64,000 bases of DNA from Zygnema cylindricum (lineage: Eukaryota; Streptophyta; Zygnematophyceae; Zygnematales; Zygnemataceae): the NCBI GenBank assembly GCA_037447655.1, contig JBBHKE010002624.1:64001-128000 (forward strand). Reading direction: 5' to 3'. Below, one piece after another: positions 11,031 to 22,161 of the stretch. The notes under the pieces are model-generated. The model was not told the DNA's origin and ran no database searches. It was given only the letters and a program-made list of their open reading frames with translations. How positions within the stretch are numbered: position 1 is the first letter of the stretch; each line of letters begins with the position of its first letter. Made by a program: the position numbers and the translations under genes.

Positions 11031-11690
11031 ATACCTTACAAACAGATAGTGGGAAGTCTAATATATTTTATAAACTGTACCTGTCTGGACATCGCTACAG
11101 CAGTTGGGGTACTGAGCATAAGTCTAGAGAATCCGAAGAAATCTGACCGTGATGCAACAAAAAGATTTTTAAGATACTTCGCAAGAACCAAAGACATAAA
11201 ACTCACGATAGGCGGAGGTGAAGTGAAGCTGCAAACATGGAGTGATGCGAGCTATAAGGACATGCCAAGCAGAAAATCCACCACGGGATCCGTTTTGCAA
11301 ATTGGGAACGGGACTTGCTGTAAGAGCAGCTAACTTCAGAAGGTCACGGCACAATCAACGATAGAGTCAGAATATATGGCAGCAAGCTCGACCCTTAAAG
11401 AACTCTTATGGGTGAAATACATGTTGCAAGAACTGGGATAGATGCAGGTTGGTCCACAGGTGATCTGGTGTGATAACCAAGCTGCCATTACCGTTGTCAT
11501 TGCTTCTAACCCAAGTCACCACTTCAAAAGCAAGCACAGGGATGTAAGATTACATTTTGTAATAGAAAAAGTGTTCTCTAGAGTGATTAAATTATGTTAT
11601 TTGCCAGATGCTAAAATGATTGCGGATATGTTCACTAAAGCTTTTCCAGCTCCTAAGTTGAAGTATTGTAGGGATGCAATGGGATAAAGT
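11031..11690 (+). pseudogene. copia RNase H domain of E3
   Basis: Translation gives YKQIVGSLIYF, DIATAVGVLSISLENPKKSDRDATKRFLRY, TWSDASYKDMPSRKSTTGSV, QSTIESEYMAASSTLKELLWVK, VIWCDNQAAITV, HHFKSKHRDVRLHFVIEKV, YLPDAKMIADMFTKAFPAPKL. The catalytic acidic residues are present. Single stops at 11331 and 11440 break the frame. After the last codons (about 11687) a 3' non-coding stretch leads to the polypurine tract at 11844-11858. Confidence 0.9.
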
Positions 11691-11858
11691 GAATAGCTGA
11701 GTTGCTGCACTGCTATACTCCCATGCTGTGCTAGTCCGACAACGGGGATATATTGGGACTAGGTGACTTGCTAAAATTGCTACGTTGCTATGATGCGATG
11801 CTGCGCTAGTTCAACATTGTAGTTGCGCTGGCATAATGAGTCTAAAGATTTAGGGGAG

Positions 11859-12823
11859 TGTTGGTTTTTGAAAGCTTAAGTCTCAGCAAATTTATAGGAC
11901 GGCGAGAAAATAGATGTATAGGGACATGCGTCGTCACTTGAAGCATAGTGAAAGCTTTTTTGGTACCGACACCAGCATTGGAACAGCACAACTGCGACGT
12001 AGATGGAACAAGCGCAGCTGCGGTTATTTTTGATATGGTCCGTACGAACGAAGGTAGACTGCGACGCAAGGGGGCAACGCAACTACGGAAATATTGGTAC
12101 AAGACAATGTAGTTGCTACGCAACAAGACAAATGCAACTGGGGTTTTTTTTGGTATGGGACAACGCAGTTGCAGATATTCAAATGTGATATGGAATTGGA
12201 CTCCACTGCTACGGTTTAACAGAATCAAGTCAATGGACAAGATTCACAGATGACTTTCTGACAGATGTTTCTACAACAACTGAGTGGACATATCCGGACA
12301 AACGTAACTAGTCGGCGGCGAGTATTTGTACAACCACTTAGTAGAAATTATCAGTTATATTGATCGTACAGTGGTAAGTTAGTTTTAGCGTGATTATGAT
12401 TAATTAGATCTCAGTGGTAGTTTTGTGTTTTGGATCTATCTCTTAGGAAGAACTGTTTAGGCGTTACAGTTTTATCTAATAGGAAAACTAAAAGTAGATA
12501 CTCACTAAGAGCATAAGAGTTAGGACTTAGAATGTTTTTTGTATCCAGACTTGTAGAATGTGTAATGTGCAGACTGTTTTGGGAAACTTCTGAGTTGCAT
12601 ATCTTGGTGTATGTTCGATCAATTGAGCTGAAACTCTGGGAGTTGTCGGACTTTGTGATACACTATAATGTGGTATAGTTTGGAGCAATTTTGAGCTTTG
12701 TGTCAACCATATTGAGCAGTAAAAGTTGTCTGATAGGATTCTTGGTATGCTTATGTGGTATATTATGTTTACTTCTACTACTACTGCTGATGCTCCACCT
12801 GCTCCATCGGTCGTAGAACAACA
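11859..12823 (+). repeat. 3' LTR of E3
   Basis: Starts TGTTGG after the polypurine tract AAAGATTTAGGGGAG and ends GTAGAACAACA, where E2 sequence resumes. It includes the LTR-borne first codons of gag (ATG at about 12766), showing that this part of gag belongs to the terminal repeat. Confidence 0.9.
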
Positions 12824-14058
12824 TCTCCAAGGTGGGAATCTTTCTCATTTTAGTGAACAAGTGTTTATATTTACAAATATGCATATAAGCACCTGAGTGG
12901 ATAATCCATTCTGCTCCACCTGTTTATCCCTTGAATGCACATTTATGTTTCCGTGGAATTTGGACCTCGGATTTCACCTCCATCTTTTCATTCAACAAAA
13001 GCTCATCGTCCTCGGATTCGTCCTCAAGTACCTACGTCACAATAGTTTTTTTCTTTTATTTTGGAGGTCTAGGCTACCCCTCTTTTAACCAAAGTTCAGT
13101 TAGTTTAGAGCACTCCGCCATGTAGTGCCTTGGTTTCTTACAAAAATGACACAATCCCTTTCAAACCCTCGGTCTGCTCTCATCAAGCTGATTTTTTTGT
13201 CCCCCACCTCCATAGCCTCTATGTGGTTCCCTTAAATCCTTGTTTCTCGAATCGGTCCCTGTTGGCAAGGCTTGTCCACTCATACCTCCCCTCTGGATCT
13301 CTATCGTATTCTCTCGGACGAGAATCATCCCTACTACCAAGTTCCACGTCCACTTGAAATCCAGTAGATCTTGTACACAATTAACTATGTTCTCATAATC
13401 ATTGGTAACATCATGAGTAGACAGTTAACCTTAATCTTTACTGTTACTACCTGTCCAGCAGTCTCTAACTCCATAAAAAGTGTCGCAAGCTCATTACAAA
13501 AATCTAGCATCTTTCCCCATTTGTATGAATATGCATCTATTTTCTGATCTGCCAGCTATTGTTGCTGAATTGTACCACTTTGGTACATTTTTATGAGTGT
13601 CATCCATAGATTGGATGCACTTTCCACTTGCAAATAAGGTGATGCAAGTCTTTGGGTGAGATGACAAAGTATGAAGTGTTTTGACACCATGTAATTGTAA
13701 TCACAGGTATCAATATCATTCTCCTCGTTCCTTTGAACAGGTGACATGAATACAAACCAGTTGCTATAGGTGTTGCGATCGGTGTGATTATATTTTTTGT
13801 CTTTCCCTTTGTCCATCAAAATTATTTCCCCATCCTCACTCTCCTCGGGTGGAGCTAGATCAACTTTTTTCGTAAACCTGGTTCTTGCAAACCCTATTAG
13901 AATGCCCAGGCTAGATGGACTCCTCACTTGTACACTCACTTATACACTTACTATCCCCCAAAAGCTTTTTCTCGCCGAGAGCTCTCGTCACCATACTCTC
14001 CCAGTATATGAAGAATGTTGCGTTGAAGTTAGGCAGCCTAGAGGGTGGGCACATTACG
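12824..14058 (-). pseudogene. copia gag and protease active-site region of E2
   Basis: Reading right to left: gag N-terminus beginning CPPSRLPNFNATFFIYWESM just left of the primer binding site, a frameshift near 13940, then FVFMSPVQ, DYNYMVSKHFILCHLTQRLASPYLQVESASNLWMTLIKMY (13556-13939). An intact zinc knuckle CHFCKKPRHYMAEC (CX2CX4HX4C, 13110-13151) follows. The protease start is WIIHSGAYMHIC (12840-12900), where the catalytic Asp is His (family D-S/T-G-A). It stops at 12824 against E3. Confidence 0.85.
14044..14058 (-). promoter_or_regulatory. Primer binding site of E2
   Basis: On the minus strand CGTAATGTGCCCACC follows the LTR end GAGTTGCA directly. It matches the complement of the initiator tRNA-Met anticodon arm (GGTTATGGGCCCACC) at 12 of 15 positions and overlaps the gag frame. 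Confidence 0.6.
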
Positions 14059-15076
14059 TGCAACTCCGAGACCTCCATTGGTCTTTAGAGTAGCCAACTC
14101 ACTAGAAGTCGTAGGATAGCCCTTACCCCTTTGAGTTTGACCAAAAATGACTGTCACCATGACACACACTAGGCTGAACTGATTTCACCCATGTAAAGAC
14201 AAAACTCCTTTGACTTTGTTGCAAATAAAATAACTTAATTTTCTACCCTGAGCAATAAGTTATGGATGGTCAAAGTTGACCTTTTGTATTGATGTGATTT
14301 TAGAGAGAGGCAACACCCTAAGAATTGTCTAAGTCCTAATCCCCCTTCTGAACCCCCTACTACTTGTGTACCTACCAATCCTACGACTATAAAGTACAAG
14401 AATGTGTAGGTGCCGCTGACTTTTTGTATGGCCATGGTACTGCATCGCCGTCCCGCTGACTTCTGTCCTTTCTTGAGCCATAATTACTCCCTCCGCAATC
14501 TATTCTATTCAGTAGTAGGCTGTAACGTGTTATTCAAAGACTCCTCTTCTATAAACCGCCAAACGACCACTCCGGTGTTTTGGCTCCATTGTGAGTTGTT
14601 CGATTGATAACAACATTTAGTTGCGTGCGTTTAAAATGAATGTTTCGTTTCATTTCGTGCGTCCTAGTTTAATAAGTGCGTCCAAGGTAGCTTCATGTAT
14701 TTTCCGAGCCGTAACTCGTTAATTGAATTTCGTAACGTGTACATGTTTAAATACTTATTGTACCCTATATATTTTAGCACTTTTCGTAGACTCTAGGAAA
14801 ACGCTAACGGCTCCCGGCTACTTTGACGAACTGTAAGTGGCACGATCAAATCCTAGTTTTAGCAACCTATTTGGTAAGTCTAGTGTGATCAGCTCCTTAT
14901 CTCTTTAATAAGCCTAGGTAGCCATGGCTCTAACTCTTTCTCCACTCTTAAGTGTTTGCGACAAGTGTGATGACTTGGGAGTGGAGTAAGAGGCAGTCTG
15001 TCTTTGCTTCTATACTATTTTGATTTTATACTACTTAGACCTAGAAAATACCAAGCAAAAACCATAAACCTCTGGA
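14059..15076 (-). repeat. 5' LTR of E2 (family F1)
   Basis: 1018 bp, homologous to 1480-2720 but without the 216-bp internal duplication. The right end CTCTGGA (degenerate relative to CTACA) is followed by the TSD AAGGC. Confidence 0.88.
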
Positions 15077-15093
15077 AAGGCGGGCCCGTGACT
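15077..15093 (-). pseudogene. First gag codons and primer binding site of E1
   Basis: The 17 bases between E2 and the LTR at 15094 read, on the minus strand, AGTCACGGGCCCGCCTT. That is a primer binding site of the initiator tRNA-Met anticodon type, and it encodes VTGPP, which continues in frame into the gag remnant at 1479 once E2 is removed. Confidence 0.7.
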
Positions 15094-15943
15094 TGTTGTT
15101 CTAAGACAATTGTTGGTACCGGAGACGATGAGGATGCAAGCGTAGCAATCTCAGAATTAAAAGAAGGAAGAAGATTTCACCAAAACAAGTCTGAAAAACA
15201 ACAACTTCAAATTCAGATAACTCAAAAATCAAAGACACAATAGCTCTCCTAATCTACTTTAATGCAGATAACGACACGAAGAACAAACTTTTAAAATTAA
15301 ATTGAATTTTGATTACATATATCTGAGATATTTGTAGGTAAAGTTTCCAAAAACTATATGCACAGTTTTTGATACAAACTGTTTCTAACTCCAAAATGAC
15401 AGAGTCGTACTAATATACACTGAAGCTTCACTACTGATTATACGCAGTCATACCTGTTGTACTCGAAACAACGTGACACACCTAATACTGTGCGTTTACT
15501 CGAAAACACAATGTATGTCATGCTCAACACATTCTACGTTAATTAACTAATTAGAAAAGTGACAAACGTTTGTTCAACATATATGTTCACCGACATAAGA
15601 TTTAGAATACGACGTAGGATTATCATGAATATACTTCTTGCTTCGTCAACATTTGTCGGCAGCCTTTGTTCGACGTCTATCAATATACATTAGGCACCGT
15701 AGATATGCCTCCACACATTTTTGTGGTCCTCATGTGTATTCGTACTCACACAGAGGATTTTTCGGAGCGTATGCTCCTAGCGTCAACGCGTGTCCAAAGA
15801 ATAAATGTTTTTGTGAACTCCCATCGTGATTGTCAGACTAATTCCAGTTCATACTGAACCAAACTTACCAAATTATTCTAAGTCTTGAAACTCTCTCCCT
15901 CACACCCGAGGCCTAGAGAGGACTAAAGCTTTCCAAAACAACT
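15094..15943 (-). repeat. LTR (family F2) shared by E1 and E5
   Basis: 850 bp, starting TGTTGTTCTAAG and ending AAAACAAC. On its left are the primer binding site and gag start of E1; on its right are the polypurine tract and RNase H of E5, both on the minus strand. It therefore acts both as a 5' LTR and as a 3' LTR, as in tandem elements sharing one LTR. Confidence 0.8.
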
Positions 15944-16671
15944 CTCCTCTAAAGCTTTACACTTTGCTAGCCACTTAACCGAATGCCTCTACAAAAATGT
16001 AATTTAGATGCAGGTAAGGATTTAGTCATCATATCAGCAACTATCTGCTCATCAGGTAAATAAATGAGTTTAAGAACTCCACCCATAACTTTCTCTCACA
16101 CAAAATGCAGCTTGATATCCATGTGTTTGCTCTTAAAGTGGTGGCTAGTGTTAGATGCAATTGCAATAGCATCCTTATTGTCACAGCACACTATGTAAGG
16201 TCCAGATTGCATAAACATAAGCTCTTGAAAGAGAGACTTTACACAAAGTAACTCCTTGAGAGCTGAGCTGGTCGCCATGTACTCAACCTCCATAGTAGAC
16301 TAAGCTGTCACATTCTGAAGTTTGTTGCTCCAACTGCATGTCCCACTTCCAATCTTTAGAATATATCATGTGGTAGAGTGTTGGCTTGGCATATGTCCAT
16401 TGCTCGCATCGCTCCAAGTATGAATTTTCATTACCTCTCCACCGAGAGAGATTAGGATGTTTGGAGTTCCTGCAAGATACTGCAGAACTCTCTTTGCGCT
16501 CTCCCACTCTGATTTCTTTGGATTTTGTAGACTTTCACTTAAATCTCCAACAGCTGCTACAATATCCGGTGAGGGATAGTTTTTGAAATAAAAAAAGCTC
16601 CCGAAAATATGTTTGTAAGGAAAGGAGGACATAAAATCTTCTTCCTTTGACTCCAAGAAGTCATCAATCAC
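15944..16671 (-). pseudogene. copia RNase H domain of E5
   Basis: Minus-strand pieces: ITVDYGG-type end, HHFKSKHMDIKLHFV, IVCCDNKDAIAIASNTS (catalytic D of CDNK), EYMATSSALKELLCVKSLF (E), TWSDASNGHMPSQHSTT (D), VAAVGDLSESLQNPKKSEWESAKRVLQYLAGT. Frames switch twice and stops are present. It is bounded on the left by the LTR at 15943 with a TCTCCTCT-type polypurine tract (minus strand AGAGGAGA). Confidence 0.85.
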
Positions 16672-17560
16672 AACACAACCATTTGATTCCTTCCTCTCTA
16701 TTTTCTTTTTAAACTCTATAGGAGTTGCCCTCCTGTGACTCCAAAGAGACTTCGATTACAACACAACCATCTGATTCCTTCCCCTCTATTTTCTTTCTAA
16801 ACTCCATAGGAGTAGCACTCCCCTTTGCATCACACATGCCAAACATCTCAAGCATGTTCCTAATAGCCTCTTTATGTGTCAAATAAATTACTCTTTGTTT
16901 TTATCCCTTTGTACCTGAAATCTTAAAGCGTTTTTAGCCTCCCCTAAATCCTTCATTTCATACCGAGAACTCAAAGTTGTTTTTATTTTGTTAATTTCTT
17001 TAATGGATTTTCACAAAAGCAGCAAATCTTCCACATAAAAACCAATATAGATTACTCCATCTTCCCTTTGTACATAAACTCAATAATCTAAACTGATTGT
17101 AGTAAAACGAAGATAAGTCAGAATTCATCCAGTTTCAGGTTTTAATATCGTAGAGTCGTTTTACTATCGTAGAGCCTACTTCAGACTGTAATGGGACCTC
17201 AACTGTTTACAAACCACTTTTTTTTTTTTTTTATATAGCCTTGTGGTTGCTTCATATATATCACTTCCTCTCACTCCGCATGCAAAATGTATGTTTTTAC
17301 ATCCATCTAATGCAGTTCCATATCCTCTATTGCTGCTAGAGATAAAAAAATGTTAACAGTGGGAAAACGAACTATAAGTGAGAAAGTCTTCTCATAATCA
17401 ATACCTTCTTTCAAGCTATAACCTTTAGCAGCAAGTATAGCCTTATATTTCTCAATGGTATTATCAGGATTTTGTTTTAATTTGAACACCCACTTATAAC
17501 CGATCGCTTTCCGATCCGGTGGGAGTTCCACAATCTCCCACGTTTGAGCCTCCATGATTG
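16672..17560 (-). pseudogene. copia reverse transcriptase of E5 (heavily decayed)
   Basis: Only the N-terminal part is clear: MEAQTWEIVELPPDRKAIGYKWVFKLKQNPDNTIEKYKAILAAKGYSLKEGIDYEKTF (17307-17555). Between 16870 and 17300 only fragments such as the motif near 17000-17060 can be traced. A duplicated acidic stretch (16660-16700 and 16745-16790, both ACAACACAACCAT with TTCCTTCC) and a poly-T run at 17220 interrupt it. No catalytic YVDD can be read. Confidence 0.75.
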
Positions 17561-18605
17561 ACTTTATCTCATCCTTTGCCGCAGCAATCCACTGATCCTT
17601 TTGAGGAACAAAAAAGGCTTACTGAAAATCACTTTCGAATCGTTCCCCTCTCAACAGGCTACTTTGTCTTCTTCCCCCCGGAAAATCTGAAGCGAGAACT
17701 GTTGGTCCCCGACGATATCTTGGAGGAGGGGGAGGATGAGGAGGTGGAGGAGATGGTTCAGTAGCAGTTGCCAGAGTTAGTGGATCTCACTGCCCAAAAA
17801 CATGTTGCAGGCCAGATGTAGAGGAAAAGGAGGAAGTTGATGGTGTCTTGAAAGGAATCTGCTCAAGGATGATTTATTCTTGAATGTTTTTTTTTTCTGC
17901 CTCATTCAAAATAAAAGCATCAACAAATTGACTCTCTTCCTTAATCAAAACATTTCTGGCAATTTGAATGGTATAGATCCGAGGATTATACACCATATAT
18001 CCTAAAGATTTATCATCATAGCCAAAAAAAATACTAGGTACAAATTTTGGACGAAGCTTCCAATTTGAAAGATTATTGAACATAAAACATTTACTCCCAA
18101 ACACTCTAAAGTGACTTGCATGTGACTTTTTTTCTGTCCACATTTAATACGGTGTTTTAACCTTAACAGATATGGTGTCTATTCAATTTCTAATGTAGGA
18201 AGCACACTAAAATGCCTCCTCCTAAAATTTCGGATCCACACCTTTATCCCTCATCATAGATTTAGCACATTAGTCAAGGTCCTATTGAGTCTTTCAACAA
18301 TACCATTTTGTTCCGGCGTGTATGGAACACTAAACTCATCAGAAATTCCATTTTCTTTCAAATAATCAGCGAAGGCGTTTGATACATACTCTTCACAGTT
18401 GTCAGATCGCAAATTAAACAAGGATCAATTTCCTGTGAAGTTTCTCCCAACAAATTCGGTAATGCTTGAAATGTGTAAAGACCTTGCTTTTCTCCTTGAT
18501 GAAATAAACTTGGTTGAAACGTGAGTAATTGTCTGTGAAGGTGACAAGGTATTTGCTGCCACCAAAGGAAGGAACTTTGGTCGGTCCCCACACATCAAAA
18601 TTCTT
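17561..18605 (-). pseudogene. copia linker and integrase C-terminal part of E5
   Basis: Minus strand 17874-18143 reads WTEKKSHASHFRVFGSKCFMFNNLSNWKLRPKF and FFGYDDKSLGYMVYNPRIYTIQIARNVLIKEESQFVD, the copia region after the catalytic core. Toward 18600 the core appears in pieces (EYVSNAFADYLKENGISDEF-type, then PERLNRTL near 18290). Pro/Glu-rich linker sequence covers 17640-17780. The integrase N-terminal zinc region is missing: the element is cut at about 18605 by an LTR piece of opposite orientation. Confidence 0.8.
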
Positions 18606-18799
18606 TGTAATTTTGTGTGTGTGTTCCTCATATTGTTATCTACATTGTAGTAAATTTGCAAATCTATTTGTGATTTCTGAATTATCAACTGTTGAAGTTG
18701 TTATTTTTCAGACTAGTTTTTGTCAAAAGCTTTTTGCTTGTTTAATTATGAGATGACTACACCTGCATCGTCTTGAGTTCCAACACTTGTCTCACAACA
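18606..18799 (+). repeat. LTR end fragment (family F2, plus orientation)
   Basis: The reverse complement matches the left ends of the LTRs at 8562, 15094 and 42168 (TGTTGTGAGACAAGTGTTGGAACTCAAGACGATGCAGGTG...). It is truncated on its left against the E5 integrase. Its right end CTCACAACA is the family terminus. Confidence 0.7.
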
Positions 18800-19210
18800 A
18801 CAATAGTGCACCCTAATAATACAAAAAACTAAAATAATGCACACTAATAACACTAAATACTAAAAATGGTAATAACGCAGACTACTTACACTAAAGACCC
18901 AAAATTGTAATACTCCACACAATTTATATTGAAAGTTACAACTAGTGTACGCTACTTATACCAAAAATTAAAATAATGCACAATAATCATACTAAAAAAT
19001 TAAACTGTAAAGCGCACACTAATAATACCAAAAATTGAAAATTGTAATAATACACACAAATCTTACTTAAAACAGAAAACTGTAATAGTGAACACTAATT
19101 ATTCAAAAATTTGAAATTATATTAATACACACTAATAATATTAAAAACTAAAACTTCAATATTACACACTTAATATAATAAAAAGTATAACCGTAATTAC
19201 AAATAGTTTT
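18800..19210. repeat. Degenerate 37-38-bp minisatellite
   Basis: About eleven diverged tandem units with the core ATACACACTAATAATACCAAAAATTGAAAATTGTAATA. Repeats of ACACTAATAATA and of TGTAATA recur every 37-38 bp from the LTR end to about 19200. No coding potential. Confidence 0.7.
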
Positions 19211-20930
19211 TATGGACAAAACAATTTTATAGGCTAGAATTATCTTCCAAATTCTCATTCGTAACATGTATAGTGTTAATGTACTAGTAAAATCGTCTTT
19301 TTGATATTGTGAAAAGCCTATTGTTTATCCTCTTCCGTGTTCTGAAAAAAGGAGTTGGCTCGGGTTTTGACCCAACAACAGTACGCATCCGAGATATAAC
19401 ATCATACTGAAATCGTAATCTTTGACCGTCAACATCCCCATCTCCTCAACCCCTTTCATGAACAGATACAAGTCGTTTTCCTTTTCTCCCAATTGGCATA
19501 GTTTTCCGCAATCAATGTTTTTTTCACTCTTTCTATTAGAACCTTGGATCGTAGGTGCGTAAGACGGGCTGAACAAAAGCTATTTACACATTTTGGAGGA
19601 TTTCGATTCAGAGTTTTATTAGCCGAGGAAGCCATAGGAGCATTTTCCATATCATTGTTTTACTCTTGGGAAAGTAGAGTGTGACGTTGAGGAATACTTA
19701 GGAAAAAAATGCAACGATGTAGATAATTACAACTGAATTACCGTAAAGTATAAAAAACCTATAGTCCAATGAAATTTTGACAAACGTTATAGAATATCAT
19801 TTAAGTACAAAAAAAGTCACCAAAGTGTCACATAAATGTTTAAACGAAATACATTAGTTGCTATTAAATTCTAAATTTATATTTTAATATTGGGTAAGAG
19901 AATTTATGCAATTTTATTATACATGTCTATTATAATTTCAAGTAGGAAATTCCAATGTTAATTACTCTTATTTGGAGTGTTTTTAAAAAATAGTGTAAAA
20001 TATATATTAGCTTTTATTAGAACTGCTTGTTATTTTTTACATACGTACAGAAAAAATATCAAATAACGGTGTTAACATGAGAAAGTGAGTTTGTCGACAT
20101 TCAGAATAGCAGTCATATTCCATTTTTCGGTTATAAAAATGCGGAAAAAATTTGTGAAAATGTTCTCATGTGTTCAAATGTCGAGAGTGAAAACATAAGC
20201 TTTATCAACTACAATGTGGGAATTTGTATCCAAATTAGTGTTAGATGTATAAATTAGTGTTAAATTTTGTTAGCGTTAGGCCATTGAACCCAAAATAGAG
20301 TAAATATTAATACTTTTTTCTTTACTCCAAACATTTAATTACATTAATAACGATTGACGGTGTATCGTGACAACATTCGACAAAATATAGACTTATGGGG
20401 TTTGGAAAATATACGATACATATATTTTAGAGTCAATTTTAGCAATGTTTTTGGTTAGTTTACGCTATTTATGCTTTACATTAAGTGATGTTTTTGCTCT
20501 TTAAAACTTATCAAAAACGTACTTAAGGTTGTAAAAATGAGGTTTTACGTAGACTTTTTGTATGAAAACAAATTTGTGTTACATAACATTAATTTTACCA
20601 CTACAAACAGCTAACAAAGGCCGTCGTTTTTTTTTTAATTAGTGGGAACGCGAAATCCCAAAAATCAAACGATATCTATTTTTGGACGGCCCGGATTACT
20701 TGACGAGATTCGTGGAGTCTGCAATTTTGTGTCCTCCATTGGACTACAAAATTCAGGAAGCCTCTAGGTAATTTTTGACTAACCCACTTTCAATTACAAT
20801 CACTGCTGCCTAAGCAAACACGTTGACAATCAGACTACAACCTTGTGCATTTTTGACTCCCATGAGTTTGTAGCAAAAAGAATCACTAAAAACGGCCAAC
20901 TAGGCGATACATTATGAGGTGGTAAAGATG
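19211..20930. other. AT-rich stretch without a confident gene
   Basis: No recognisable gene. Overlapping minus-strand frames at 19325-19650 (83 and 64 codons) would join by one frameshift into a chain with KTLIAENYANWEKRKT and YLFMKGVEEMGMLTVKDYDFSMMLYLGC, which I do not recognise; it may be a decayed gene fragment. A terminal-inverted-repeat-like end lies at about 20345-20366. A hairpin of AATTTTGT/ACAAAATT type lies near 20730-20755. The rest is AT-rich with short direct repeats. Confidence 0.35.
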
Positions 20931-21540
20931 CCTTTTTATTCAAACTCTCAAATAAAGAGGTCATGAAACATGGTTACAGAATAGGCTGCTGCAGTTGCGG
21001 TTCAGAGCAGCACGCTGGGATGCAGATGAGCACAGCGTATTAGCATAGCAACACAGCATAGCAGTGTACCAACGCCAGAGAATGTAGATTTGACTACTTT
21101 GTTATAGAAGATAGTTGGATTGATCGTGGTTAATTGAAAAGGTCCACGTGTACAAAAAGATAGTACCTAGTTGACTAGTAGCTGAAAAGTTTAAATAGTC
21201 TAGTAATCCTAGTCAACTGCAAACTCTTGAACAGACCTTTAGAGCGAGCTTTCAATCTTGTAATCTTCCTTCCGATGAATAAAGCTCAATTCTCCCTTGT
21301 GGATGCTGTGTACCTTTTCTGTTGCTATGAGAGAATCCTTGGGGTTATTCCGCTGTGCATTTTTGAGTGTGGTGTTATTATCTCATCCCTATTACATGTC
21401 ACTATCTACCAAAAAATGTTAAGTCATAAATCTCTCTTACAACCCCTATCTGCTCTAGTACGAACCAATGAGGTAACTATACAGTACAAAAAAACACTTA
21501 TGCAATGTACTTTCTTTACGGCCTGTGTACGACAAGGCCA
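20931..21540 (+). repeat. Possible LTR remnant (plus orientation)
   Basis: GCAGTTGCGG and CAGCACGCTGGGATGC sequences at 20990-21060 resemble the 3' non-coding part of E3 (11690-11840). They are followed by a TATA-like TTTAAATAG (21189-21198), transcript-leader-like sequence and a polyadenylation-type AATAAA (21275-21290). This is the layout of an LTR, but I find no second copy or TSD here. The call rests on pattern only. Confidence 0.35.
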
Positions 21541-22161
21541 TTAAGTGGACGCGTGTCCACATTTTACTTGTCTAAAAGTTCCCCATAATTCTCGCAACCA
21601 AATGTTATCTCTCCACGTGGCGCCAGGTCATGCCAGGTCACAAAACGCCAAAGTGACCATTCCGAGATTTCGGCGGTGATATGCGCCGTTGATAAAAAGT
21701 CGCTATTCAATGTCTACCGTTGAAACAAATGTCCGATTCATTTATTTCATGCGGAAATCATTTTCGCACTGTTTATTAACAGTTCTATGTCCCTTCATTA
21801 ACATTTTTGTTGAACAAATTAAAAATCTTAACACTGTTTATAAAATTATCACACCCCACGCAATGTATCGAGCTTCAACGACAAACCGGTTAGAGCTGAA
21901 GGCTACGCCCCGCTTTGTTGATCGGAGGTTCGAGTCTTGCTGGACTCAACCTTTTGTTGAGAGTGACTTAAATCACTCTTTAGTCCTGCCTAATGGGGCT
22001 AAGGGAGCCATGGCTTCACTACTCTCTCTCACTCCTTTAATGACTATAATTAGTATGGGAGAGAGGAAAGAGGTGGAGACAAACAGCCTGCATTTTTCCT
22101 TTCTTTTCCTACTCAGCTATTCAGACATAGGAAAAACTTAATAAATCTAGTAATTTCAACA
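21541..22161 (-). repeat. 3' LTR of E6 (family F1 relative)
   Basis: About 21830-22161 matches 24660-25000 closely, and the end TTTCAACA abuts the polypurine tract CTCCCTTTAATTTC. The left limit is uncertain. Positions 21885-21937 look tRNA-like (A-box-like GGTTAGAGC and B-box GGTTCGAGTC) in the direction opposite to the element. Confidence 0.7.

Larger units (their letters stand above)
5775..12823 (+). mobile_element. Ty1/copia retrotransposon E3, nested in E2
   Basis: Plus-strand element starting TGTTGG and ending GAACAACA, with 978- and 965-bp LTRs at 5775-6752 and 11859-12823. The flanks are TCTCT (5770-5774) and TCTCC (12824-12828), a 4/5 match for a 5-bp TSD. It sits in the protease gene of E2: the two E2 protease halves lie on either side. 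Internal order is gag, protease, integrase, RT, RNase H, PPT. A solo LTR (8562-9297) interrupts its integrase. Confidence 0.9.
1480..15076 (-). mobile_element. Ty1/copia retrotransposon E2 (nested host of E3)
   Basis: Minus-strand element bounded by two related LTRs (1480-2720 and 14059-15076) and by a perfect 5-bp target-site duplication AAGGC (1475-1479 and 15077-15081). Order on the minus strand: 5' LTR, primer binding site, gag, protease, integrase, RT, RNase H, polypurine tract, 3' LTR. This is copia order (integrase before RT). It is interrupted inside protease by element E3 (5775-12823). E2 itself landed in the gag start of E1. All genes carry stops or frameshifts, although the RNase H frame is still 186 codons long. 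Confidence 0.9.
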
